Shown: positions 40,245-48,131 of the stretch, in pieces | How positions within the stretch are numbered: position 1 is the first letter of the stretch | How the letters are laid out: every line of letters begins with the position of its first letter | From: Streptomyces sp. TRM49041 | GTDB taxonomy: Bacteria; Actinomycetota; Actinomycetes; Streptomycetales; Streptomycetaceae | Reading direction: 5' to 3' | NCBI RefSeq assembly: GCF_008271805.1 | Contig: NZ_VSRY01000152.1 | Location: 310,001-374,000, forward strand | DNA length: 64,000 nt | Position numbers and translations under genes: made by a program | Notes under the pieces: model-generated | What the model was told of the DNA's origin: nothing | Database searches by the model: none | Seen by the model: the letters and a program-made list of their open reading frames with translations, nothing else

Positions 40245-41105
40245 TCAGCCGCGCTGGATGCCCGTGGTGTCCTGGAGGACGCCACGGCGGCCGTCCTGGG
40301 TCTGGGCCACCAGCGCCGCGCCGCGCTGCTCGACGGCCAGGTACCAGGTACCGGGCGCCAGTTCGGCGATCGGGTTGGGGGAGCCGTCCTCGGCGTACAG
40401 CGGGCGGGCCACCGGTACGGCGAACCAGAACGGGGTGAAGTCGCCCGCGGGCGCGCCCTGCTGGGCGGCCGGCGCGGCGGCCTGCTGGTCGGCCTGCGGC
40501 TGGGCGTCCGTCGGTCCGGGCTGACCCGGCTGCGTCGCGGCGCCGCCCGGGTAGCCGTAACCGCCCGGCGCGCCCGGCTGCTGGCCGTACGGCTGCGGGG
40601 CGCCCGGGTACCCGTACCCGGCACCACCCGTGGCGCCCGGCTGGGCACCGTACGGCTGCGGGGCCTGCGGCCGCGGCGCACCCATCAGCGGCGCCTTCAG
40701 CGCACCCACCAGCGGCGAGGCCACGGCGCCCGCGGCCAGCGCGATGGTGGCGAGCAGGCCCAGGATCATGCCGGCGCCCGCGGAGTTCATGTCGATGATG
40801 GTCCAGAACGCCGTCCACAGCGCGAAGATGGTGAGGGCCACACCGAACTGACCCAGGTCGAGACCGGCCACCTTGCGCCCCGGCATGGCCCGCGCCACGA
40901 CGATCAGCACCGCGCCGATGACACCGGCGAGGAACATGCTCATCAGGAGGCCGAGGGTGTCCCAGGCGTTGGCCCGGTCGAAGTTCGAGCAGTCGACCCC
41001 GCTGGGGCAGTCGATGCTGCTCAGGCCGAGGAACGAGGCGATGAACAGCACCACCGCTGCTCCGATCACCACGCCATCGCCTCGAGTGAGGGAGCGGATG
41101 TTCAC
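40245..41105 (-). CDS. Four-helix membrane protein with Pro/Gln/Gly-rich linker and C-terminal globular domain
   Basis: The 286-residue protein starts at GTG 41105 with AAGGAC upstream. Four helices (VVIGAAVVLFIASFLGL, LGLLMSMFLAGVIGAVLIVVA, FGVALTIFALWTAFWTII and MILGLLATIALAAGAVASPLV) fill residues 10-130. Repeats of PQPYG, GYGYPGAPQPYG and GQPG follow, and the C-terminal 75 residues (FTPFWFAVPVARPLYAEDG) form a globular part. It is a Streptomyces-type membrane protein of unknown function; a cell-envelope or secretion role is possible. Confidence 0.75.
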   Translation of the reverse strand: MNIRSLTRGDGVVIGAAVVLFIASFLGLSSIDCPSGVDCSNFDRANAWDTLGLLMSMFLAGVIGAVLIVVARAMPGRKVAGLDLGQFGVALTIFALWTAFWTIIDMNSAGAGMILGLLATIALAAGAVASPLVGALKAPLMGAPRPQAPQPYGAQPGATGGAGYGYPGAPQPYGQQPGAPGGYGYPGGAATQPGQPGPTDAQPQADQQAAAPAAQQGAPAGDFTPFWFAVPVARPLYAEDGSPNPIAELAPGTWYLAVEQRGAALVAQTQDGRRGVLQDTTGIQRG

Positions 41106-41203
41106 GTGAAATGTCCTTCGTCGGTCGTCTCGTCGTCGTCAGGGGTGGCGCGAAGCACGGGGGGCGGCCCCATCGTACGGACGAATGTATCGTCCGCGCC
41201 GAC

Positions 41204-42142
41204 CTACCCGAGCAGGTAGGTGCTGATGCCGTCCGCGATTCCGCGAGCCGCCTTCTGCCGCCACGCCGCTTCGGACAGCGACGCGGCGTCCGCAGGGTCA
41301 CGCATGTTGCCGCATTCGACGAACACCTTGGGCACGGTCGACAGATTGAGCCCCCCGAGATCCTTGCGCACATCCAACCCGGTGCCGCCGCCGAGGTAGT
41401 TGGCCGGGGCGGAACCGGTCGCGCGGGCGAACTCGGCCGCGATGCGCTCGCCGAGCGTACGGGACGGGCCGACGATCGGGGCCGTATTCGCCGTACCGGC
41501 CTTGACCAGGCCGGGAAGGATCACATGGAAACCGCGGTTGCCGACGGCGGACCCGTCTGCGTGGACGGACACGACGGCGTCGGCGCCCGCCCCACCGCCG
41601 GCCTTGTTGCCGATGCGGGCCCGCTCGTCGATGCACGGGCCGAAGGGCCGGTCGGCGTCGTGGGTGAATTCCACGGTCGCGCCCTGCTCCTGGAGCAGGG
41701 CGCGGAGGCGGTGGGAGACATCGAGGGTGAACGCGGCTTCGGTGTAGCCGTCGCGGGTGGAGGTGCCGGTGGTGTCGCACTCCTTGCGATTGGTCCCGAT
41801 GTCCACCTTTTTGTTGATCTCTGTGGCGTGCTGAAAATTCCCCGGATTGTGACCTGGATCGATCACCACGACCTTGCCGGCGAGGGGAGCGGATTCCGCC
41901 GCACCAGGGGCCGCACTCGGCGTCGCACCCGCCTCCGCCGCTCCGGGCCCCGCCGTGGCGGACGCACCGGCCACCGCGGAGGCCGTCGCACCGCCGCCGC
42001 GCGCTCCGCCGTCCGCCGGCGCTTCGGACGTCGTCCAGGCCACCCATCCGGCGAGCGCAGTGGCCGCGGCCAGGGGCACGGCGGCCAGGAGTACGGCCTT
42101 ACGGGGGCGGGGGCGGCGCTTGTGAGTGTCGTCGTCGTACAC
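41204..42142 (-). CDS. N-acetylmuramoyl-L-alanine amidase (Amidase_3)
   Basis: The 312-residue protein starts at GTG 42142, with TAGGCT seven bases upstream indicating a leaderless transcript. A short basic N-terminus and membrane anchor (AVLLAAVPLAAATALAGWVAW) lead into a Ala/Gly/Thr-rich spacer. The catalytic domain has VVVIDPGHNPG, the zinc-binding glutamate in EAAFTLDVSHRLRALLQEQG, VVSVHADGS and VFVECGNMRD, the Amidase_3 hallmarks. It cleaves the lactyl-amide of peptidoglycan. It lies upstream of a methyltransferase and next to another membrane protein, with no clear operon partner. Confidence 0.88.
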   Translation of the reverse strand: MYDDDTHKRRPRPRKAVLLAAVPLAAATALAGWVAWTTSEAPADGGARGGGATASAVAGASATAGPGAAEAGATPSAAPGAAESAPLAGKVVVIDPGHNPGNFQHATEINKKVDIGTNRKECDTTGTSTRDGYTEAAFTLDVSHRLRALLQEQGATVEFTHDADRPFGPCIDERARIGNKAGGGAGADAVVSVHADGSAVGNRGFHVILPGLVKAGTANTAPIVGPSRTLGERIAAEFARATGSAPANYLGGGTGLDVRKDLGGLNLSTVPKVFVECGNMRDPADAASLSEAAWRQKAARGIADGISTYLLG

Positions 42143-42176
42143 GCGGGCGAGCCTAAGCGGTGTTGGGCGTTCCGGC

Positions 42177-42869
42177 TCAGATTCCTACGGCCGTTCGGCG
42201 GAGTACCCGCAGCGAGTCCGTCACGGACACCTCAGTGAACGCACCCGACTCCAGCGCCCGCACATACACCCGGTACGGGGCCTGGCCGCCGTCCGCCGGG
42301 TCGGGGAAGACATCGTGGATGACGAGCAGCCCGCCCTCGGCGACGCGGGGCGCCCAGCCCTCGTAGTCGCCCGTGGCGTGCTCATCGGTGTGGCCGCCGT
42401 CGATGAAGACGAGCCCGACGTCCCCCGCCCACACCCGCGCGACCTGCGGCGACCGCCCGACGACGGCGACGACGTGCTCCTCCAGACCGGCGGCGTGCAG
42501 GGTGCGCCGGAAGGTGGGCAGCGTGTCCATGAGGCCGACCTCGGGGTCCACGACGGCCGGGTCGTGGTACTCCCAGCCCGGCTGCTGCTCCTCGCTGCCC
42601 CGGTGGTGGTCCACCGTGACCGCCACGGTGCCTGCCGCCCGGGCAGCCTCGGCCAGCAGGATCGTGGACCGCCCGCAGTACGTACCCACCTCCAGCAGCG
42701 GCAGCCCCAGCCGCCCGGCCTCGACCGCCGCCGCGTACAGCGCGAGGCCCTCGCGCACGGGCATGAACCCCTTCGCAGCCTCGAACGCGGCAAGCGTCTC
42801 AGGCGAGGGCTCCGGGGAGAGTTCCGGAAGGAGCTCCGAGGACGGCTCCGGGGTGGGCGAGGCTGCCAT
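42177..42869 (-). CDS. Class I SAM-dependent methyltransferase (O-methyltransferase/MT24 type)
   Basis: The 230-residue protein starts at ATG 42869 with TGGAGG upstream. It has LLEVGTYCGRSTILLAEAAR (motif I) and VGLVFIDGGHTDEHATGDYEGWAPRVAEGG (motif II with Asp and His). The DGGHT motif and the TYCGRST region are typical of small O-methyltransferases. The first 30 residues are Glu/Pro/Ser-rich. Acceptor unknown. It is followed by the Amidase_3 gene on the same strand, 34 bases away. Confidence 0.8.
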   Translation of the reverse strand: MAASPTPEPSSELLPELSPEPSPETLAAFEAAKGFMPVREGLALYAAAVEAGRLGLPLLEVGTYCGRSTILLAEAARAAGTVAVTVDHHRGSEEQQPGWEYHDPAVVDPEVGLMDTLPTFRRTLHAAGLEEHVVAVVGRSPQVARVWAGDVGLVFIDGGHTDEHATGDYEGWAPRVAEGGLLVIHDVFPDPADGGQAPYRVYVRALESGAFTEVSVTDSLRVLRRTAVGI

Positions 42870-43073
42870 GGGTGGGGTCCTCCAGGTCGTACATACGGAC
42901 GGGTGGCCATCGTGCCGCACACCCCACCCGAGGCGGACGGCGGGCCACGCCGTGACTCCGGCGTGCGCCGTGCTCGGCACCGAACCGCTCCCCGCCTGCA
43001 CCGCCGCCCAGGCCGGCCGGCTCGGCCGGGCCGCGCCGAAGGTGACGATCGCCGCGTCCGCGGACGCGGCCAG

Positions 43074-43121
43074 GGACCAGGACCAGGCCAGGACCAGGCC
43101 AGGACCAGGACCAGGACTCCG
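43074..43121. repeat. GGACCAGG tandem repeat
   Basis: A run of about six GACCAGG(C) units lies between the methyltransferase and the MFS gene. It is low complexity and probably variable between strains. Confidence 0.65.
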
Positions 43122-43127
43122 GTCCGA

Positions 43128-43161
43128 GGCCCCGTACATCGATAACGGGATGTACGGGGCC
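43128..43161. promoter_or_regulatory. 13-bp inverted repeat upstream of the MFS gene
   Basis: GGCCCCGTACATC and GATGTACGGGGCC are perfectly complementary around an 8-base loop, ending 16 bases before the MFS start. It is probably an operator or a leader hairpin for the transporter gene. Confidence 0.55.
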
Positions 43162-43177
43162 CGGCCCAGCTGCGACC

Positions 43178-44629
43178 ATGACACGCATGGCCCAGACCCG
43201 GACAGACACCGCGCCCGCGCCCGGCTCCGTGCCGCCGTCGCCTCCAGCCCGCCCGTGGACGGTGATCCTCGCGGCGTGTGCGGGGACGTTCCTCGTGGTG
43301 CTGGACGTGTCCGTGGTGAACGTCGCCCTGCCGTCGATGCGCGCCGATCTGGGTCTGTCGGCGCACGCGTTGCAGTGGGTGGTGAACGCGTACTCGATCG
43401 CGTTCTCCGGGTTCATGCTGCTGGGCGGGCGGGCCGCCGACCTGTTCGGGCGGAAGCGGATGTTCCTGCTGGGCCTGGGGCTCTTCACGGCCGCGTCCGT
43501 CGCGGGCGGACTCGCGCAGGAGGGCTGGCAGTTGCTGGCCGCGCGCGCCGTGCAGGGGCTGGGGGCGGCGGTGCTGTCGCCGGCGTCGCTCACCATCGTG
43601 ACCAGCGCGGTGCCGGAGGGGCCGGCGAGGACGCGGGCCATCAGCACATGGGCGGCGGTCGGCGCGGGCGGCGGCGCGGCCGGCGGGCTCGTGGGCGGTC
43701 TCCTGACGGACCTGCTCGACTGGCGCTGGGTGCTGCTGATCAATGTGCCGGTCGGCGTTCTCGCACTGGCCGCCGGGGCCTTGTGGGTACGGGAGGCCCG
43801 TACGGGCGCGGGGCGCCGCCCGGACCTGCCGGGCGCGGTCCTCGTCACGGGCGGCCTCGCGGCGTTCGCGTACGGCGTCGTGCAGACCGAGCAGGCCGGC
43901 TGGACGGCGCCCCGGACGCTGCTGCCGCTGCTCGGCGGGGTGGCGCTGCTGGCGGCGTTCGTGGCGGTGGAGGCCCGTACGCGCGAACCGCTCATGCCAC
44001 TGAAGGTGTTCCGGGCGCGGGCGGTGTCGGCGGCGAACGTCGCGCTGTTCGTGATCGGCTCGGCGACGTTCGCATCGTGGTTCTTCATGACGGTGTACGC
44101 GCAGAACGTCCTCGGGTACAGCCCGTTGAAGGCGGGGCTCGCCCTCATCCCCAGCTCGGTGAGCGTCGTCGTCGGTTCGAAGCTGGCGCCGCGTCTGGTG
44201 CCCCTGTTCGGCGCGCGGAACCTCGCGGTGGGCGGCGCGCTGATCACCGCGACCGGGTTCGGCTGGCAGTCGCTGATGGAGGTGGACGGCATATACGTCA
44301 CCGCCGTCCTGGGGCCGGGCATCCTGATGATGACGGGCGTCGGACTGGCCCTCACCCCGCTCGCCGCGATGGCCACGTCCGGCGCCGCCCCGGGCGACGC
44401 GGGCCTCGTGTCGGGTCTGGTCAACACGTCCCGCACGATGGGCGGCGCGGTCGGCCTCGCGGTCCTGTCGACCGTCGCCGCGTCCGGCGCGGCGGGCGCC
44501 ACGAGCGCCGAGGCACTGACGGCCGGGTACGCCCTGGCGTTCCGCACCGGCGCGGGCATCCTCCTGGCGGCGGCCGCCCTGATGCTCCTGTGGCTCCCGC
44601 GCCCGGCGGCGCCACGGACAACGGCCTGA
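43178..44629 (+). CDS. DHA2-family MFS efflux transporter
   Basis: The 483-residue protein has 14 predicted helices. It carries VLDVSVVNVALPSM (DHA2 motif D1), GGRAADLFGRKRMF (loop motif A) and the motif-C helix AAGGLVGGLLTDLLDWRWVLLIN. It is a drug or metabolite:H+ antiporter in the EmrB/QacA group, with no fused C-terminal domain. The first start ATG 43178 has no ribosome site, so ATG 43187 or leaderless start is possible. An inverted repeat sits just upstream, which suggests substrate-responsive repression. Confidence 0.88.
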   Translation: MTRMAQTRTDTAPAPGSVPPSPPARPWTVILAACAGTFLVVLDVSVVNVALPSMRADLGLSAHALQWVVNAYSIAFSGFMLLGGRAADLFGRKRMFLLGLGLFTAASVAGGLAQEGWQLLAARAVQGLGAAVLSPASLTIVTSAVPEGPARTRAISTWAAVGAGGGAAGGLVGGLLTDLLDWRWVLLINVPVGVLALAAGALWVREARTGAGRRPDLPGAVLVTGGLAAFAYGVVQTEQAGWTAPRTLLPLLGGVALLAAFVAVEARTREPLMPLKVFRARAVSAANVALFVIGSATFASWFFMTVYAQNVLGYSPLKAGLALIPSSVSVVVGSKLAPRLVPLFGARNLAVGGALITATGFGWQSLMEVDGIYVTAVLGPGILMMTGVGLALTPLAAMATSGAAPGDAGLVSGLVNTSRTMGGAVGLAVLSTVAASGAAGATSAEALTAGYALAFRTGAGILLAAAALMLLWLPRPAAPRTTA

Positions 44630-44915
44630 GCACCCGGCCCGTACCACCCGCAGCGCGCTCGCACCGCGGGTACGAACGGATCGGCCACCACCCCCGGGCA
44701 CACGCCGGTACGTGAGCGTCGAGGAGTGGACCGGCCGCCCTGGAAGCGGCGGCGCGCGGCGGCCTTCACATGTCGCGGGGGCCGCGCTATACAGGAGGCC
44801 GCCGAGCCGTCTAGAACGCGTTCTAGTCACGCCCGGTCCCGGAAACGGCCTCGGTGCGGCCGACGGTGCGGACTGCCGTGCCGAGGTCTCCTCTGCCTCA
44901 AGGAGCGCCCCACAC
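44630..44915. promoter_or_regulatory. Regulatory gap upstream of the MaoC gene
   Basis: The gap of 286 bases carries the KstR-type palindrome at 44811-44826 and a CTATAC sequence near 44787 that could belong to the -10 region. I see no gene in it. Confidence 0.5.
44811..44826. promoter_or_regulatory. KstR-type operator, perfect palindrome
   Basis: CTAGAACGCGTTCTAG is a perfect 16-base palindrome whose core TAGAACGCGTTCTA fits TnnAACnnGTTnnA fully. It lies 90 bases upstream of the MaoC start and probably controls the three-gene unit 44916-47822. Confidence 0.75.
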
Positions 44916-45779
44916 ATGCCCATCGACGTCCAGCAGGCACTCTCCGCCGAGCCCCGGTCGGCCGCCATCGAGTGGGACCACAAGGACATCCAGCTCTACC
45001 ACCTCGGCATCGGCGCGGGCGTCCCCGCCGCCGACCCGGACGAGCTGCGCTACACGCTGGAGTCCCGGCTCCATGTGCTGCCCGGCTTCGCGACCGTCGC
45101 CGGTGCCGGGATGGGCATGATGGGCGGCCTGTCCGCGCCCGGCGTCGACGTGGACCTCGCGGCCGTCCTGCACGGCGGCCAGTGCGTGGACGTCCACCGG
45201 CCGATCCCGGTGCGCGGGCGGGCGGTCACCACCTCCCGGATCGCCGCCGTGTACGACAAGGGCAAGGCCGCCGTCCTCGTCCTGCGCTCCGAGACCGGTG
45301 ACGACGACGGGCCGCTGTGGACCACGGACGCCGAGATCTTCGTACGGGGCGAGGGCGGGTTCGGGGGCGACCGGGGCCCCTCCAGGGGGGCCGGGGTGCC
45401 CGGCCGCGCGCCCGACCGGACCGTCGAGCTGCCCGTACGGGAGGACCAGGCGCTGCTCTACCGGCTGTCCGGCGACTGGAACCCGCTGCACGCCGACCCC
45501 GAGTTCGCCAAGCTCGCCGGGTTCGACCGCCCCATCCTGCACGGGCTGTGCACATACGGCATGGCCCTCAAGGCGGTCGTCGACACGGCACTCGGCGGGG
45601 ACGTCACCCGGGTCCGCTCGTACCGCACCCGCTTCGCCGGGGTCGTGTTCCCCGGCGAGACCCTGCGCGTCCGGATGTGGGACGACAACGACAACGACGG
45701 CGGCGTCCACGTCGCCGTGACCGCCGTCGAACGCGACGACGCTCCCGTCCTCTCCGACACGGTCGTGGAAACCGTCTGA
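44916..45779 (+). CDS. MaoC-type enoyl-CoA hydratase (double hotdog)
   Basis: The 287-residue protein begins at ATG 44916 with AAGGAG upstream. The N-terminal half is a degenerate hotdog (IEWDHKDIQLYHLGIGAGVP). The C-terminal half carries the catalytic R-hydratase motif LYRLSGDWNPLHADPEFAKLAGFDRPILHGLCTYG with the Asp and His. It resembles eukaryotic MFE-2/HSD17B4 hydratase-2 and mycobacterial Hsd4B, which hydrate 2-enoyl-CoA in sterol side-chain beta-oxidation. It is first of a likely three-gene unit (hydratase, alcohol dehydrogenase, SDR). Confidence 0.88.
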   Translation: MPIDVQQALSAEPRSAAIEWDHKDIQLYHLGIGAGVPAADPDELRYTLESRLHVLPGFATVAGAGMGMMGGLSAPGVDVDLAAVLHGGQCVDVHRPIPVRGRAVTTSRIAAVYDKGKAAVLVLRSETGDDDGPLWTTDAEIFVRGEGGFGGDRGPSRGAGVPGRAPDRTVELPVREDQALLYRLSGDWNPLHADPEFAKLAGFDRPILHGLCTYGMALKAVVDTALGGDVTRVRSYRTRFAGVVFPGETLRVRMWDDNDNDGGVHVAVTAVERDDAPVLSDTVVETV

Positions 45780-45792
45780 AGGGAGCCGCGCC

Positions 45793-46875
45793 ATGCGCGC
45801 AGCCGTACTGCACCAGACAGGGCAGGACAAGCTCGACGTCCTCGACGACGTCGAGGCGGTGGGCTTCGGCCCCGGCAAGGTGCGCATCCGGGTCAGGGCC
45901 ACCGGGCTGTGCCACTCCGACCTCTCCGCCATGACCGGCGTCCTGCCGCAGCCGGCCCCGTTCGTCCCCGGGCACGAGGGCGCGGGGGAGGTGGTCGAGG
46001 CCGGCGACGGTGCCGGCTCGCTGAAGCCCGGCGACCGGGTCGTCCTCTGCTGGCTGCCCGCCTGCGGCACATGCCCCGCCTGCCGGCGCGGCCAGTCACA
46101 GCTCTGCCTCGCGGGCTTCCTCAACGCCGGGACGCCCAACTTCCGCAGAACCGGGGACGACGGCGATGTCTTCGGGTTCGCCGGGACCGGCACCTTCGCC
46201 GAGGAAGTCGTCGTCGACGCACGCTGCGCCGTGCCCATCCCGGACGACGTCCCCTTCGACATCGCCGCCCTCATCGGCTGTGGCGTCACGACCGGGCTGG
46301 GCGCCGCCATCAACACCGCACGCGTGGAAGCCGGTTCGACCGTCGCCGTCATCGGCTGCGGCGGCGTCGGCGTCTCCGCCGTACAGGGCGCCAAGGTGCG
46401 GGGAGCGGCGCAGATCGTCGCCGTCGACCCGGTCGCGTCCCGGCGCGAGGCGGCACTGCGGTTCGGCGCCACCGAGGCAGTCGCCCCGGAGGAACTCGGC
46501 GACGCCGACCAGCGCGTCACCGGCGGCGAGGGCTTCGACTACGTCTTCGAGGTCGTAGGCCGTTCGGCCACCGCCCGCACCGCGTACGAGACCACCCGGC
46601 GCGGAGGCACCCTGTGTGTCGTCGGGGCGGGCGCCATGGACGACTTCCTCCAGCTCAACATGTTCGAGCTGTTCTTCGACGAGAAGCGCATCCTGCCGTC
46701 GATGTACGGCGGCGGGGACGTACTGCGCTCCTACGAGCGGGCCATCGCCCTGTGGCGCGCGGGCCGCATCGACCTGGCCGGCCTCATCACCCACCGCGTC
46801 CCGCTGACCGGCGTCAACGAGGCGCTGACACAGATGCGGACCGGCGAGGCACTGCGTACCTGCATCGAGCTGTGA
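45793..46875 (+). CDS. Zinc-dependent alcohol dehydrogenase (MDR family)
   Basis: The 360-residue protein has the catalytic zinc ligands in GLCHSD and GHE, a structural zinc site CGTCPACRRGQSQLC and the Rossmann motif AVIGCGGVGVSAVQGAK. It is 13 bases after the hydratase and 20 before the SDR, so it is co-transcribed. It could oxidise a P450-formed primary alcohol to aldehyde, feeding the aldehyde dehydrogenase encoded at 33257. Substrate is inferred from context. Confidence 0.88.
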   Translation: MRAAVLHQTGQDKLDVLDDVEAVGFGPGKVRIRVRATGLCHSDLSAMTGVLPQPAPFVPGHEGAGEVVEAGDGAGSLKPGDRVVLCWLPACGTCPACRRGQSQLCLAGFLNAGTPNFRRTGDDGDVFGFAGTGTFAEEVVVDARCAVPIPDDVPFDIAALIGCGVTTGLGAAINTARVEAGSTVAVIGCGGVGVSAVQGAKVRGAAQIVAVDPVASRREAALRFGATEAVAPEELGDADQRVTGGEGFDYVFEVVGRSATARTAYETTRRGGTLCVVGAGAMDDFLQLNMFELFFDEKRILPSMYGGGDVLRSYERAIALWRAGRIDLAGLITHRVPLTGVNEALTQMRTGEALRTCIEL

Positions 46876-46895
46876 CAGCAGCAGAGGAGAACGGC

Positions 46896-47822
46896 ATGTC
46901 ACTTCCCCTGGAAGGGCTCTCCGCAGTCGTCACCGGCGCCGGCCGCGGCCTGGGCCGCGCCGAGGCCCTGGAGCTGGCCCGGCTCGGCGCGGCCGTCGTC
47001 GTCAACGACCACGGCGAGGGCTCGCGGGCCGCCGCCGAGCAGGTCGTCGACGAGATCCGCACGGCGGGCGGCCGGGCCACCGCCCACCTCGGCGACATCG
47101 CCGACCACGCGGCCGCCCGCGCGCTGATCGACCTCGCGGTCACCGCCCACGGACGGCTCGACATCCTGGTCAACAACGCGGGCATCCTCCGCGATCGGAT
47201 GGTCTTCTCCATGACCGAGGACGAGTGGGACGCGGTGATACGGGTCCACCTCAAGGGCCACTTCAACACCACCCGCTTCGCCGCGGCCCACTGGCGCGCC
47301 CGCTCCAAGGCGGCCGGGGCCCCCGTCCACGGCCGGATCGTCAACACCTCGTCGGAGGCGTTCCTGGCGGGCTCGGCCGGCCAGCCCAACTACGCGGCGG
47401 CCAAGGGCGGCATCGTCGGCCTCACCACCTCCACCGCCCACGCCCTCGCCCGCTACGGCGTCACCTGCAACGCCATCTGCCCCCGCGCCCGCACCCGGAT
47501 GACGGCCGACGTCTTCGGCGCCGCACCCGAACCCGCCCCGGGCTCCGGCGCGCCGGACCCGCTCGCCCCGGAACACGTCGCGCCCCTTGTCGCCTACCTC
47601 GCGTCCCCGGCCGCCGCGACCGTCAACGGCCAGCTCCTCGTGGTGCACGGCGGCATGGTCGCCGTCATGGAACGCCCCAGGGTCGCGGCCGTCTTCGGCA
47701 CGGCCAAGGAGGTGTTCACATACGAGGAGCTGGACACCCGCCTCACCCCGTACTACGCCGACCGCCCCCGGGACGAGACGTTCGCGGCGACGGAGGTCCT
47801 GGCGCTGAGACACCGGCTCTAG
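46896..47822 (+). CDS. Short-chain dehydrogenase/reductase (HSD17B4-type)
   Basis: The 308-residue protein starts at ATG 46896 with GAGGAG upstream. It has TGAGRGLGRAEALELA for NAD binding, NNAGILRD and the catalytic triad region SSEAFLAGSAGQPNYAAAKGGI (Ser, Tyr, Lys). Length and the C-terminal extension recall SDR partners of MFE-2, which oxidise 3-hydroxyacyl-CoA. Together with the MaoC hydratase and FadA5-like thiolase it can complete one beta-oxidation turn. It is last in the operon before a strong terminator. Confidence 0.88.
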   Translation: MSLPLEGLSAVVTGAGRGLGRAEALELARLGAAVVVNDHGEGSRAAAEQVVDEIRTAGGRATAHLGDIADHAAARALIDLAVTAHGRLDILVNNAGILRDRMVFSMTEDEWDAVIRVHLKGHFNTTRFAAAHWRARSKAAGAPVHGRIVNTSSEAFLAGSAGQPNYAAAKGGIVGLTTSTAHALARYGVTCNAICPRARTRMTADVFGAAPEPAPGSGAPDPLAPEHVAPLVAYLASPAAATVNGQLLVVHGGMVAVMERPRVAAVFGTAKEVFTYEELDTRLTPYYADRPRDETFAATEVLALRHRL

Positions 47823-47843
47823 AAGCGCCGCACAGAACACCGA

Positions 47844-47872
47844 GGGCCGCCCCGGTATCTCCGGGGCGGCCC
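47844..47872. terminator. Bidirectional terminator
   Basis: GGGCCGCCCCGG and CCGGGGCGGCCC form a perfect 12-bp stem with a TATCT loop between the SDR stop and the small leftward gene. Confidence 0.8.
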
Positions 47873-47915
47873 CACATGTGCGAAAGGCGGTGGCCTCGCG
47901 GCCCGCCGGGTTCCG

Positions 47916-48080
47916 TCAGGCGGCGTTGCCGCCGCCGTGGCCGGGTTCCCTGCGGTGGCGGCCGTGCGGCTGCGCCGTCGGGTTCTCCGACTGCGAGGGG
48001 CCGCCGCGGTGCTTTCCGGAGCCGCCGGCGTCCCCGTGCGGTCGCAGCGCGTGGGTCGTGTCGGTGCTGGCTTCAGACAT
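47916..48080 (-). CDS. Small His/Gly/Pro-rich protein, 54 residues
   Basis: On the minus strand ATG 48080 to TGA 47916-47918 encodes a 54-residue peptide starting MSEASTDTTHALRPHG with HRGGPSQSENPTAQPHGRHRR and ending PGHGGGNAA. It has six histidines and many Gly, Pro and Arg residues and no hydrophobic segment, so it is likely unstructured. Third positions are almost all G or C, which supports coding. I recall similar short 'KHRGG...PHGRHRR' proteins in Streptomyces but no name for them. A metal- or nucleic-acid-binding role is a guess. It is followed by a strong terminator. Confidence 0.5.
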   Translation of the reverse strand: MSEASTDTTHALRPHGDAGGSGKHRGGPSQSENPTAQPHGRHRREPGHGGGNAA

Positions 48081-48131
48081 GTGGTGAAGTCACCCCGTAG
48101 TGATCGCTGTTGTGATGTGCGGCCCGTGAGT

